NCBI GenBank assembly: GCA_002197995.1
Contig: NGZR01000002.1
Span: 7,750,001-7,814,000 of the forward strand
From: Gaeumannomyces sp. JS-464
Lineage: Eukaryota; Ascomycota; Sordariomycetes; Magnaporthales; Magnaporthaceae
DNA: 64,000 bases
Direction: 5' to 3'
Shown: positions 37,299 to 48,536 of the stretch, one piece after another
Position numbering within the stretch: the stretch's first letter is position 1
How the letters are laid out: the number at the start of each line of letters is the position of its first letter
Translations under genes and position numbers: made by a program
The notes under the pieces: model-generated
Told to the model about the DNA's origin: nothing
Databases searched by the model: none
What the model saw: only the letters and a program-made list of their open reading frames with translations

Positions 37299-40200
37299 TC
37301 ACTCCATCATCTCAAGGAACCTCGAGTCCCGGACCGGGCTCCCCGTCTTGGTCGTCCTGGCCGGGTCGCGGATCACAGGCGGGCGCGGCAGAGCCCCGCT
37401 GGTGCTGAAGTGGTCCCTCGCCAACACAAAGTTGTCCCCGCCGCTCGCCCTCCGCCGCTGCCACTGCTCAGGCTGCTCAGGTTGTTGCTGCTGGCGAGGC
37501 TAGCGACGCTGCCGCGCGTGGCCGCCACTGCCGGGGCACCCGCGACGGTCGGCGAGGTGGTAGTGTTGGACGTCGTCGTCCTCGACATCGTCGCGCCGAT
37601 GGCGCCCTCGCCCCGCTCCCCGCGCCCGGCCAGCGCCACCTCCCTCATGCTCTCGGTCCCGGGCTGGCCGCCGGCACCAAGGCTGGACAGCGAGCTGCCG
37701 GAGTCGGCCCGCCGGTGCTGCGCTGTGGATGACGCAGCCCCGGCGGCCGCCCCAGAGAGCGCCAAGCCGATGAAGCTGCCCTTCTTGCCGGTACGGCCCC
37801 GAAAGAGCCTCCGCCGACGATTTGGATCGTCCCCGAAAGCGGGACTTGAGCCACATCCTCATCTTGGATGTCGGTGACGCGCCCGAATCTTCTGTGATTT
37901 GCCGTTGTTGGTGAGGCCGCGGGAGCAGATGTGGCAGACGTCGGCTGGCCCTCTGCTTCCTTCTCCTTGTCTCTGTCTTTGTCCTTGGAGTTCAGGCTCA
38001 GCTTTCCAGGGAGACGTAGGCTGAGGCTCTGGAGAGCCCTTGATGGCTTCTTCCTCAGCTCGTAGGAACGTTTTTGGGCAAGGGGGGTGGAGGTGCTTGG
38101 TGCTAGTGGTGGTGATTCGGGGTCTTGTGCCTGGTCAGATTGCTTCCCCGTGACCGCGATGGCATTCTTGGACACCCGGCCGCCCTCCTTAGCCAGTCGC
38201 TTCTGTTCGAGCTTGGCCTCTTTTTCTAGCTGTTTCCTGGCTCGCTCTTCTTGCTTGATCTCCTCTCTTCGGGCTCTGTCTTGCTCCTTCTGCTGGCCTG
38301 CGAAAGGTTATAGATGTAAGCAAGGTGGCAACTAGGAAGCCTTCGAAGCATATAACTAGGAGGATGGCAAGTGACGTACCTTTGAGCTTCTCCAGGTTTT
38401 CCCTGATCTCCCTCTCCTGTGCCCTCTTCCCCTCAGCCTCGGCCCGTTTCCTCTCCTCCTCTGCTCTGAGCGCTGCGAGCCTCTCCCTCTCCTTCTCAGC
38501 CTTGTCATTAATCTCGTCTAAGAACGGCTGGACCCTCCGGGCGGCAATCTCGTCAATCTCGGTCTGGTCCATGAACTTGCCACCCCCTATATCGATCTTT
38601 CCGGCATTGTTGCCACTCCGGGCGCCGGCCAAGCACGACTCAATCTTGGGTGTAGTGGCCGGGTCAGTCACGGACGGCGAGGCCGGGGACGCGGCGGAAG
38701 CAGAACCACCGCCAGTCCGGGCCAGAGCGGCTGCGTGGGCCTTGGTTTCCCATTCACTAAGCAGCGAAGGGGGAACCTTGCCCGAGTCTGCCAGCACCTT
38801 GCGGTCGATGCCCTCGAGCTGCGCCTTGACGTTGCGCCGCGCCGCGGCAAGCAGCGCCTCGCGGTCCCGCTGGCGCTTCTCATCAAAGCTGATACCGGGG
38901 CTGTCTCCAACAACGGGGCCACTCGACCCGTCGGCGAGCATCGACCGTGCTTTTCTGCGACGCTGTTCCTCCCTAGACTCGACACTAGCACCTCCAAAGC
39001 CGCCGAAACCAACTACCGGCGTCACGGCCCCGTCACTCGACGACCTACGCCGAAGCTTCCCACGGATCGTGAACCGCCGGTAACCGGAAGACGGGGGCGA
39101 TGCGGCCCCGCTACCATAGTACTCCTGGTAGTCGCGAGATCGGCTGTGCCCATCTTGCAGCCTGGACAGCCGCTCTTGCGCGAGCTTGTACGCGGCCTCC
39201 TGCAAGTTCGTAAACTGCACCGGAGCATTCTGCGGCGAGCCAGCGCTATGCGGGGAGTCGGTCTGCTCCGCCGCCCGTGCCGCGGCCGCGTCCGCCGTCT
39301 TTTGCTTCTCTTGCTGTTGGCTGTACATCCTCTTGGCCATAGCTACAGCCGAGGCGTGCAACACGTCTGCGCGCTTCTGGTCCTCCACCTCGAGCTGCAC
39401 CGGCGGCTGCGATGTAAACATCTGTCGGTCCATGGTCGTGTAAGGCCCGGTGCCGCCCATCGCGCCGCCACTCACGGATGTGGCCCGTCCGTGGTGTGCC
39501 GCGGTCGCTGCCGTAAGAGCGTTTCGCGTGGTCGACTCGCCGGCAGGAGCAGCACCGGCCACAGGGCTATTGCTAATCCCTAGGCCACTCTTGGACGCTT
39601 GTTGCATCGGACTCGACACGGCACGGGGCCTCCCCATGCCAGAAACTGCGGCTGATGCGGCCATGGCGTCCTTGGCAGCGCGTAGCGAGCCTCTACTGCT
39701 CGTCGTCATCAAAGAGGGCTCCGAGGGCGCAGACAGGTGCCTCACCGAGTTGGCCCTGAAGGCCTGGTTTGCGGCCGAGCTTCCCCAAGTCGAGGGCGAG
39801 GCCGGGCTCAGCGGCAGAGCAGGGGAAGCCATTGTGGTAGGACTGCCTGAGCCGCCGCTATCCTTCTGACTCCTTGCTAGTCCGCCGGCGGCCGCGAGTA
39901 CGGCGGCCCTCGAGACGATATCGTTCCTATCGTTGGTCCGGGTGGCCCGGCGGTCCTTGTTCGCGAGTAGGGCGGCGGCAGAGGCTGGCGAAGCTAGGCT
40001 GCCACTGCTTTTCGGTCTGTGGGTGAGGGTGGGGTTGGCTACGTTGCTGCTGGGAGACTGCTGCGGCCCCCATGAGGGCTCCGCAGGGGACAGGGCCGGG
40101 GATGCGGCGGGCTTCTGAGTAGCCCAGCCCAGGGTCGCCGCGGCGCTGGCGGCGGTGTTGTTCTGACGGAGTCCGAGCGAGGGGAAGGACGGCAGGTCGC

Positions 40201-40445
40201 GAGGCTCGGCGTACTTAAGACGTTCCGACGACGTCCTACCTGCAAGAGAGTCAGCACACGCCCTTGACGGTACCGTGGGGCGCTATATGGCAGGCGTGTA
40301 TGTGATTGCGCCACGCGGCCAAGTAAGCGAGCGGCGACGGGCAAAAGAGGCGTCGCGGACTATGAGGAGAGCTAGCTTGGGGTCGTCGAGTCGACATACC
40401 TCCTTGAGCTGGTGGGGCTTGCACCGCGATGTGCGTGGACTGCAT
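37299..40445 (-). CDS. EIS1: Eisosome protein 1 family protein
   Basis: Eis1 proteins associate with eisosomes, the plasma-membrane furrows. The 46-nt first exon (40445-40400, MQSTHIAVQAPPAQG) is spliced over 40240-40399 to RTSSERLKYAEPRDLPSFPS. Family marks: ALKY/LKYA-type repeat with DLPSFPSLGL, ATLGWATQKP, a coiled central part, IDIGGGKFMDQTEIDEIAAR followed by RVQPFLDEINDKAE, and a long charged helix (EEERKRAEAEGKRAQERE). Intron 38298-38379 is followed by more charged helix, a W-L-K-S-R-F-R-G-R segment and the tail DSRFLEMME. Two or more indels lie at about 37785-37860 and near 37470; about 970 codons. The N-terminus is short compared with the family, so another upstream exon is possible. 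Confidence 0.85.
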
Positions 40446-42981
40446 CGTGATTCGACGATGGGCCCGGGCGGGCCGCGGGTATCCTGGCAAGTCGGACGGT
40501 GATGCACTGTCCGTCGTGCGGTAGATAAAGGAGAAGTGCAAAGCCAAAATATCGGATATAACAGGCGTCGAGTGTATGCAAGTCGGCGGTGGGAGCGTGC
40601 AAGGAGCTTGATAGGGAATGCGCAGGCAGGAGGGGTGGATTTGGAGCTTAGGGCGCCGTCGAAGGCATCACCAGGGTGCGCGCACAGCCAATGCAGCGCA
40701 CTGGACCCCAAGGCCTGTGGTTGGGACGGCGACGACGGGATAAAGACAGGAGAGACGTCTGTCGTCTGGCCGTGGTGCCCGGATTCGTACCCTCTCGGCA
40801 CACGCCAATGACGAACGCGACAACCAAGAGATCGGCGCACGGTAGGGATGCACCTATGAATAGGGGTGTGGGGAGGGCTGCTGGGTGTTACTCTACTCAT
40901 GCAGCCGCGCTGGCCCAAAAGTTAGTGGCAATAGGAAGCCTGGTCTAGGACATGCATCGAAGAGGGGAGGCTGCGGGCTTGGGCGGCCTAATGGTAGTGA
41001 AGCCGTGGCTGTGGTTGTGTTCGTGAAGATCAAGGTCAAGACGATGAGGAGAGACAGAAAGGCAGCCCGGCGTGACCTATGGCTGCCGTCGCGGCGACGT
41101 GTGAGCGCACGAAAGGACCTGGAGTGACCTTGCATCAAACGCCAGCAGCAACATTTGTCGCGCGAGAGGAGAGCGCGCGGGACATCGTGGGCCTGAGGTG
41201 CGATGACTACAATCACGCTTTTCTCAATCAACCCTCTTGTCTTTTTGCCTCTCACTCAGTCCACCACCCCGCGCGTGGCTGCGCCGTCTGCGAACGGACT
41301 TGGCGCTCACTGCTGACCGACAAAGGGACGGATGCTCTTCAGTACAAAGGCGCCAAGGGGAAGAAGGCCCGTCGCAAAGCAACCGTGGCCCAGGCCCCAA
41401 CCACCGACGTCATCACGCGAGAGCTGCTGTTGGTTGGAGAGAGTGATGGAGCCCTCGACGGCGGCCTGGGTTCCACTATTTTGTGTTCCCGTGCCCGACA
41501 TCCCCTCCAAAGTGGGGTTCGCTAGAGCAAGGAAGCGGATGCGAACGAAGGCTGAGCTTGAGCTGGAGGGGAGACGGGGCAACCTGCCGTCGGGAAGGCA
41601 CCCGAATCAACCTCCCCGCACCCTCCTGCTTTCTTTCCTCGGTATTGTGCAAAAAGTCTCCGCCAACCGGCGATCAATAGTCTCCTTTTTATAGCACCAT
41701 TGTGAACAGCACAACTCTGGACTGGACGGGACGGTATGACTCGAGAATCCAGCAGACATGCAGTGAAGAGCAGCGGATCTCCTGTCAAAAGAAAGTCCGG
41801 CGGGCGGGCACAGATTTCCGAAGCCATAAGCCTGCCTGCCTCCTGCCCTCATTCACATCATCCAATACACAGCAGTGACACCTCAAAGCGCCTACTACCG
41901 GGCACCGAAATCTCGTGTTTGACATTGTGCATATTCCACATCTGTCTAATTGGAGACAGCAGATGGTTTCAGCCTCCAGGGGCCCCGGTATCAAAGGCGA
42001 GCTAGCTGCTCACTTGCATTACATATACGCAGCACAATCTACTGGAGGGTGCGAGGGCGGATACGCATCCATATCTCCAGGGACAGGCCCGGGCAGACGC
42101 TGAAAACCGTGGTAATCCAACCGGAACCGCCGGGGAATCCCCTTCGGAGAAGGCTGCAGCTGCCACAGGCTGTGTGGCTGTCCGGCTGCCTGCCTGGCTG
42201 GCTTTCCCCAAAAATAGCTAGTGCTCGTCAGTTCTTCATTGCTTTGTCGTTCGGATACGAGCATTTTGCCACTTTCTTTTTGCCCGCCCAGGACCGACGC
42301 GCCCGGGAACGATGGAGAGCAGCATCCGCTCTCCTGACCGCCCGTCTGCGTGCCTTATCTAGCGGTGGCAGAGTGGCAGCTCTAGATGCTCGAGAGTTTA
42401 TACGTGGCCGCACGCACACGCCGGCCAGTTATGCATTTCATATGCATAGGTATCCATATCTCACCGACCAAATACCGTCGGCGCGTGGGACACACGGGCC
42501 AGGGGCCACCCGTTCGTTGGGTCAGGTTGGATTGAGTGCGAGATGTGACGGCAATGGGAGGGGCGGGACCTGTGGATGGAAGCCACCGAACCGACCACTT
42601 GGACGCCATCCGACTTTTCTCGGCGTCCATTCTGCGACCCCTTTCAAGCCCCAAACCACCACCACCACATGCGACTTCAGGCAGAAGAACAATCCGAATT
42701 TTCAGGTTTTTAGTTTCGTCTCGACATTTCAGTTCCTTGCTTTTCAGCCCATGAGGAGGAGACGCTAGCGTCGCAACCCACCTACCCACCCTCTTTGAAG
42801 CGTCGCATCCGCCCGTCGTCCGCCGTCGGGCACACCCACTCGCGACGCAACTCCTGGATGTCGACTAGCCAGGGCATGAGCCGTTGATAGCTTATCGCCC
42901 GTCATTTTTTTTTCTTGTATATTTCACTCCACAGACCCCAAGCCGTGTGCTGCAAGTACATAGCGAGACCATCTGCCGACC
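40446..42981. other. Divergent intergenic region, 2.5 kb
   Basis: Promoters of the EIS1-like and phosphatase genes. Open frames up to 272 codons lack codon bias. A frame opening MSGTGTQNSGTQAAVEG on the minus strand (ATG 41501) could be an upstream exon of the EIS1-like gene, but I could not link it. Confidence 0.45.
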
Positions 42982-44456
42982 ATGGATGCCTCTCCGGCTT
43001 TCGATAACATCATCAACTTTCGGGACGTCGGCAAGACAGTCAATGATTTCCTAGGTCAAAAGTACGGCAAAAATAGATACAGAATGCAACCCGTGATATG
43101 CAGCATGAGGTAGACCCAGAAATAAGCAGGCGGGGAGAACCATTGTTGACCAGGGCGGTATCTTGGTTTGTTTATCCAGACTCGTTCGAGAAGGGCTTTT
43201 GTTCAGGTCCGCCCGTCCAGGTAAGCATAATCAGAATTACCTTTCACAAAAAGTCTAGACCTCAGGAGCTGTGGGCTTCTTGGGCTCCCACATGCAACCT
43301 CCAGCTTCCAAACCGCTGTCGCATGCTGCAGAGGCGCCTTCCATGCTTTCCTGATGCTGAAGGTCCGTGGAGCTGACTGGGAGACGGGTGTTCTTTTGGT
43401 AATCAACCCGAGAAGACGATGCGTCGCTGCGCGACAGGAAGATGCTGCGCGATGATCTGGGCATAAAGACCGTGATGGATCTGAGGACAAAGTATGAAGT
43501 CCGCCCTAGTTATCCTGAGCCTAACTGCCTAAGCTCATCAAAACGAACTGCAGGACGGAACACCTCAACCAGGCCAAAAAACGTGATGCGGACATCAAGA
43601 TCCCCGCCCTCGTCCAGTCCAACGAAGCCCTGGCTGAGCCCGTCAAGATACCAGGCCTGTCGTATCTGGAAATCAGGATCACGGGCAAGGCGTTTGAGAG
43701 GCACCTCCTGAGCCAGCTATCATGGCTCAGCTTTTTGTAAGCTTGCGTTTTGTCTTTTTTCTTTTTTCTTTTTTCTTTTTCTTTTTCTTTTTTCTTTTTT
43801 TCTTTTTTCTTCCTTCTCTTCTATTTGTTTTGCCGTGTGACGTACGCTAACTCATTGGATGTAGCAAGCTCATCTTCCTCTTCATCTTCGGCTTCCGCAT
43901 GAAGGCCATCGCCATTCTCGGCCGTGAGGTCATGCTCCCACGAGGCCTGACCGGGATCGCGATCGACACACTGGATCATTCCAAACTGGAAGTCGCAAAG
44001 GTGGGTCTCGAAAGTTTTTATTCTCCTGTCGCCTTGCAGCCGTATACCAACGCCATGCCAGAATACTGCCAGGAACTGACGTTCACACTCCCTCTCAAGG
44101 CTCTCCACTCCTTGCTCAAGCCCGCCGCCCTCCCAGTGATGGTCCACTGCACTCAGGGCAAGGACCGGACTGGTCTTGTCGTGACCATGATTCTCATGAT
44201 CCTCGGCGTGCCGCTTCTGGCAGTGGATTACGACTATGCGCTCTCCGACGAGGGCCTGGTTTCGGAGCGCGAGGCTCGCCTGGTTGAGATCCACGAGATT
44301 GGCCTCAGCGACGCCTTCGCTTTCATCGATCCGGCCATGAACCAGGCAATCGAGAATCACTTGTCCGCGGCCTACGGCGGGCTCGACGGCTATCTCGACG
44401 GCATCGGCTTCCAAGAAGAGCATCGCAACAATTTGCGTGAGCTTCTCTTGTACTGA
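42982..44456 (+). CDS. Tyrosine phosphatase of the HCxxGKDRTG type
   Basis: Dual-specificity/tyrosine phosphatase resembling PF13350 (Y_phosphatase3); substrate unknown (phosphoprotein or phosphoinositide). Six exons: 42982-43061, 43180-43220, 43416-43491, 43554-43736, 43865-44000 and 44040-44456. They join in frame to exactly 310 aa. Motifs: FDNIINFRDVGKTVND at the N-terminus, LLFRSARPDDASLRDRKML, GIKTVMDLR, then the P-loop VHCTQGKDRTG (Cys nucleophile and Arg) near residue 215 and a helical C-terminus. A hydrophobic stretch before the P-loop (LSWLSFFKLIFLFIFGF) is unusual for a soluble phosphatase and may bind membrane. Intron 4 (43737-43864) contains a 70-nt C/T tract. No frame breaks. Confidence 0.9.
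43748..43820. repeat. T6C-type pyrimidine tract in intron
   Basis: Imperfect tandem TTTTTTC units inside intron 4 of the phosphatase gene. The repeat sits between donor and branch site. Confidence 0.85.
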
Positions 44457-44682
44457 CTTCCGTCATCGAAGTGATCACTTCCAGCAAGCCTGCGAGGGGG
44501 TAGCGGCGACGGCGAGAGACAATCTCTGGAAGACAGCAAATCATAGCGTGAATCAGATTTTGTGGGTATCATTGTAGATATCTAGAGCATAAGCAAAACG
44601 CTCTCTATGTCTAATAAGGAGAAACATGTTGATAGATCATGCCACTCAAACCAACATTGGGTGAGCTCGGCAATGGGCCATA

Positions 44683-46101
44683 TCATATCTTCCTGAACCG
44701 TCCCTGCAACCAGCACCGGTACATTTTGAGCTTCCGGGCCCTGTTGACAAGAAGCCTACGATCAGCTTCAAGAGCTTCAATCTCAAAAAAGGATCGGGCT
44801 TCTTGGCTCATCTCATTGGCAGGGGTCGAGGACCCCTTGTCTTGGTTGTCCTTGCCCCCACCAGACGTGGCAGCGGGCGCGGGTTTCCCGCCCCTCTTCC
44901 AGATACCCGCCAGCTCATCTGTCTCGAAAAAGTAGACGCGCGTGCCGTCGCCGCGAATATAGAAATTCTCCTCGAGGTACCGGCCCTTGCGGAACCTGAC
45001 CTGAGCGAGATCTCCCCTGCCGTAGTCACGGAAGCACACCTCGCCGCCGGGCTTGAGAACCCTGTACACATTCTCGACCGCCCTCGCCCACTGGGTCGGA
45101 GACAAGGCCGAGAAGATGAAGACCATGAGCGCGACGTCCACGGAGCCCTCAGTTAGGCCGGGCGGCAGCTCGTCGCCCGCAACGTCCCAGACGTCGGCGT
45201 GCATGGTGCCAGCCGCGTTGGCCGCGGCGTAGCCCTCGTTGGAGCGCATGACCTCGACAGCCTTTTTAGAGAAGTCGCAAGCATGGATCTTCAGGTGCGG
45301 GTTTTTGTTGTCTGCCAAGATGGGGAACGCCGTGTTGCCAGCGCCAGCCCCGATCTCCAGCAAGACGAAGGGCCCAGTGTCCTCAGCAACGGCGCGAGCG
45401 AGCACTGGGAACTCCGTCTGCAGCCACTTCCTATCCTTGAAGAAGTTGGCAGTGTTGTTCTTGTAGAACATGTTCCACCATTTGGCGGGATCAGAATTGA
45501 ACCTGTCTGTGGTCTTGTTAGCGGGTTTGTTTTGAGACGTGAATGCTATGTGCAGAAGGGCTCAAGAAATCCCAGAAGAGATTGGCATATCAGATAGGGG
45601 CGAAATAATGGTCATCATGAATTTCAGATGAACTATACTTTTTTTTATTCAATCATCACTTGCCAGGGGAACGGATCATTGGCGGTTGGGGAGGTTAGTG
45701 GCGAGTGGGCGGTGGATGGATAGAAGATGCTTACGCTTGTCAAAGTCAGAGACCGGCGACTGTCGTTGCAGTTCGTACTGCTGCTTAGCGTACTCTCTAT
45801 ATGTGTCGTCGGTCTCGACGTGGTCCCAGGCGTTGAACTCGAAGGGATCGTCGTCCTGGCTCAGGTACCGGGACCCGAACTGGAACGGGTCTGCCCTCTT
45901 CTGGTTGTAGTCCGGGTCGTGAGAGCGATGGGGAGGCACGGCGGCCCCCTCCTTACCCGCCGCATCCTTGCTCTGGGCGCTCATATCCAGCGTAGACATC
46001 CCACTTGCCAGCTGCGCGTCGACCTGTGCAGCGGTAGTGGTCGAGTCTGCGGCGACGGGCGCCGAGACGGACAACTCGTTGGAAGCGCCGTGAGCGGTCA
46101 T
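44683..46101 (-). CDS. TRM140: tRNA N3-methylcytidine methyltransferase (METTL2/TRM140-like)
   Basis: SAM-dependent enzyme that methylates C32 to m3C in Thr/Ser (and Arg) tRNAs. Exons 46101-45735 and 45506-44683, intron with GTAAGC and CAG; 396 aa. Marks: PFEFNAWDHVETDDTYREYA, DKHRFNSDPAKWW followed by FYKNNTANFFKDRKWL, SAM site LLEIGAGAGNTAFPIL, HACDFSKKAVEVM, VDVALMVFIFSALSP, VLKPGGEVCFRDYGR and a basic C-terminus (NRARKLKMYRCWLQGRF). Met-46101 is the first in-frame ATG. The same frame continues open upstream for 78 codons without an ATG and looks like a mitochondrial presequence (see findings). It is divergent from COQ10 with 472 bp between. Confidence 0.93.
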
Positions 46102-46573
46102 CCTTTCGTTTGGTCCGCGGTCTGGCAGAGCGCCTGCGGAGTGCGACGAGCTATGCGTCAACCAGCTCTGAAGGGCATTGGGCGCAGACACCGGGTTCGA
46201 CGAGGGCGTCTGCCAGCAGATTGGGGAGGAGAAACGGGCGCGAGGGGAGAAGAAGTTTCTCCCGCCAGTCAAAAATTTATTCAGCGGAGGGCCTCGCGGT
46301 GGTGGGGCGCCGCCAAGGCCACGAGCCACCGCCACATCTCACTGGCCACGCGAGTCAGGATCAATAACCCCTGGGGCTGACGTCTTAATGGGGACCCCTG
46401 TCAAGTGCCAGCTGAATTCGCGATGCTGGGATTGGCGAATGGCTGGCACAGATTTCGTCTTTGGAAGCGATAATGTTCTGACAGCGGCCCGGTCAAGTGC
46501 ACTCGTTCAATACTTCTATTCTCGTCGCCACCAGCCTGCTAACGATCCCTGGTCGCAGCCCACCAAAGTTACC

Positions 46574-47374
46574 ATGGCATCGGGCGCCGCGACAATCCTT
46601 CCGCTGCGGCCCGCCGCCCGCTGTTCCTCCCACCTGCTCCGCCACAGGCCGATCCCAACCCCGGCTCTACTCCCGCCTTTCCGCGCACCACCGCATGCGC
46701 AGCAGCGCGCACGCTCCTTCTTCAGCCTCCCCGGCAGCGTAACCCCGCCGGCCCGACCAGCGCACTTGACGGCGTCGCGCCGACTCCCATACCCCGCCGA
46801 GGCTCTGTACGAAATCATCGCGGACGTGGACGCCTACGCCTCCTTCCTGCCCTACTGCCAGCGCAGCCGCGTCACCCACTGGAGGGACAGCGCGGCCCCC
46901 GACGGCGGCCTGAGACGCTCGCCCGCCGCGGGCGACCTCACCGTCGGCTGGGGCCCCGTCACCGAGTCGTACACGAGCCGCCTGTACTGCCTGCCCGGCC
47001 GCGTCGTCGAGGCCGTGAGCGGCAAGGGCGCGCCGTCCATCCGCCTGCCCCATGCCGATGACGACGGCGTCGACGCCGACGGGCGCCCGCTGCCGAGGCC
47101 GACAGACGGTGGGCTGTTTGACAGCCTGGTCACCTGCTGGACCGTGACTCCTTCGCCTGCTTCCTCGGGGAGCAGTAGTAGTAGCAACAACAATAGTAAT
47201 TGGACAGACGTGGAGCTGTCGATACGATACCAGTTCGCGAGCCCCATGTACCAGCTGGCGACGGGGAGTGTGGCCGACGAGGTTGCGGGGTTGATAGTCA
47301 ACGCGTTCGAGAAGAGAGCAAGGGACCTCTTGGGCCAGAGGGCGAGGGCGACGCCGCCGTCTCGGATGGCTTAA
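46574..47374 (+). CDS. COQ10: Coenzyme Q-binding protein COQ10 (START domain), mitochondrial
   Basis: Binds coenzyme Q in the mitochondrial inner membrane and is needed for its efficient biosynthesis and respiratory use. Single exon, 266 aa. N-terminal presequence of about 50 residues is rich in Arg, Ser, Pro and Ala with no acidic residue. The START/polyketide-cyclase-like domain begins at LPYPAEALYEIIADVDAYAS and contains FLPYCQRSRV, LTVGWGPVTESYTSRL and the closing VADEVAGLIVNAFEKRARDL. A Ser/Asn-rich insert (SSGSSSSSNNNSNW) lies before the last strand and is a lineage-specific expansion. No frame breaks. Confidence 0.93.
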   Translation: MASGAATILPLRPAARCSSHLLRHRPIPTPALLPPFRAPPHAQQRARSFFSLPGSVTPPARPAHLTASRRLPYPAEALYEIIADVDAYASFLPYCQRSRVTHWRDSAAPDGGLRRSPAAGDLTVGWGPVTESYTSRLYCLPGRVVEAVSGKGAPSIRLPHADDDGVDADGRPLPRPTDGGLFDSLVTCWTVTPSPASSGSSSSSNNNSNWTDVELSIRYQFASPMYQLATGSVADEVAGLIVNAFEKRARDLLGQRARATPPSRMA

Positions 47375-47831
47375 CATGCACATACGAGACGGCGGTTACA
47401 TGGACCGAAGAAGCTTTGGACGCGGGCGGTGTACGACTTATGTGCTATGATACACTTGTAGATGGGACTGGGCCTAAACTTGTACATAAATATGCCAACT
47501 CTCACCCGGGACATAGACCTATGGACTTGCGGGAGATACCCAGCTCTAGAATTGACAACATTAAAAGGCGATGATGGTTAGTGGGAGCCCATGCTCGTCA
47601 AGGTGTCAATGACATCCGAATGCTGAACAAGCGACGTGATAGGCAAGCGATAAATTCAACCTAAAATCAACACCCTATGACCCAGCTAACTCCTAAACAA
47701 TGCAGATATCAAGTTCAAACCCCAAGATTCCAGAGCCAAACAAAACGCCAAGATACCCAAAAAGCCACCACAGCCCGTGTCTCACATCCCGGCTACCTCG
47801 TCCCAGCCCGAGCCCTTCATGTTCTCGACCT
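47375..47831. other. Convergent intergenic spacer
   Basis: 3' ends of COQ10 and of the secreted-protein gene. Nothing else recognised. Confidence 0.6.
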
Positions 47832-48536
47832 TTACTTGCGCTTGCCGCCGGCCTTCTTGGCGGCCTTCTCGGCCTTGTAAGCCGCGCGCTGCTCGGGGGT
47901 ACGCCAGTCCATGCTCGTGTCGGCGCCGCCGGAGCCGTCCATGTCCTTGATCTTGACGCGCTGCGGGTCGCCCTTGCCGCCCTGGACCTTGTTGCCCAGC
48001 TTGTAGAGCGGGCTGTTCTTGAGCTCGTCCCAGCCGGGCGAGCCGGGGGTGAAGACGTGCGTGCCGCCACCCGGCTTGCCGGCCTTCTCCATGGCCGCCT
48101 TCTGCGCGGCCGCGGCTTCCTTGTTGTAGCCGTCGGTGAACTTGACCTTCTGGATCGTGCTGGGGTCCTTGCCCGTGTCCTTGTTGTAGTCGTCCTTGAT
48201 CATGTCCTTGGCCCCCTTGGGCGAGTCCTTGTGGTTCTCCACCCAGCTGACGTCCACCTTGCCGTCTTTGTTCTTCTGGTCGAGGACCTTGGGGCCGCGG
48301 CGCCCGCCGGCCTTGAAGATGCCGCGCTTGTCGAGAGCGGAGTCGTCGTCGGCCATGTCGACGTCCCGGCGGGTGACCTGGAACAGGGCGCCATCGCCAT
48401 CGGCGCCGGAGACGTCACGGGCAGCGATGGTGGTAGAATCGTCCTGCAGGGCGACAGACTCTTGCTGGGGGAAAGGCCGGGCGATAGCCGGGAGCGCGAG
48501 GGTGAGGAGGATGGCACCGACGTTAGAGAACTTCAT
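47832..48536 (-). CDS. Small secreted protein with Kex2 sites, function unknown
   Basis: 234 aa, one exon. The N-terminus (MKFSNVGAILLTLALPAIA) is a clear signal peptide. The next part carries dibasic sites of the Kex2 type (VTRRD, LDKRG, GGRRG), so a propeptide of about 75 residues may be removed, leaving a mature protein starting GIFKAGG. The mature part has no cysteine, is very hydrophilic, rich in Lys, Asp and Gly, and contains short repeated DxxNKD/KDxxK elements (MIKDDYNKDTGKDP). It ends in a Lys/Ala-rich helix (KAEKAAKKAGGKRK). A TATA box lies about 175 nt upstream. I do not recognise a family. Secretion plus lack of cysteines argues against a classical cysteine-stabilised effector. 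Confidence 0.8.
   Translation of the reverse strand: MKFSNVGAILLTLALPAIARPFPQQESVALQDDSTTIAARDVSGADGDGALFQVTRRDVDMADDDSALDKRGIFKAGGRRGPKVLDQKNKDGKVDVSWVENHKDSPKGAKDMIKDDYNKDTGKDPSTIQKVKFTDGYNKEAAAAQKAAMEKAGKPGGGTHVFTPGSPGWDELKNSPLYKLGNKVQGGKGDPQRVKIKDMDGSGGADTSMDWRTPEQRAAYKAEKAAKKAGGKRK

Noticed and set aside
41307..41501. Frame opening MSGTGTQNSGTQAAVEG as first exon of the EIS1-like gene
   Set aside because: Attractive by position and strand, but I found no donor/acceptor pair that links it in frame; the ATG at 40445 explains the start without it.
41950..42768. A 272-codon plus-strand frame upstream of the phosphatase
   Set aside because: Covers leader and promoter sequence, lacks bias and any domain.
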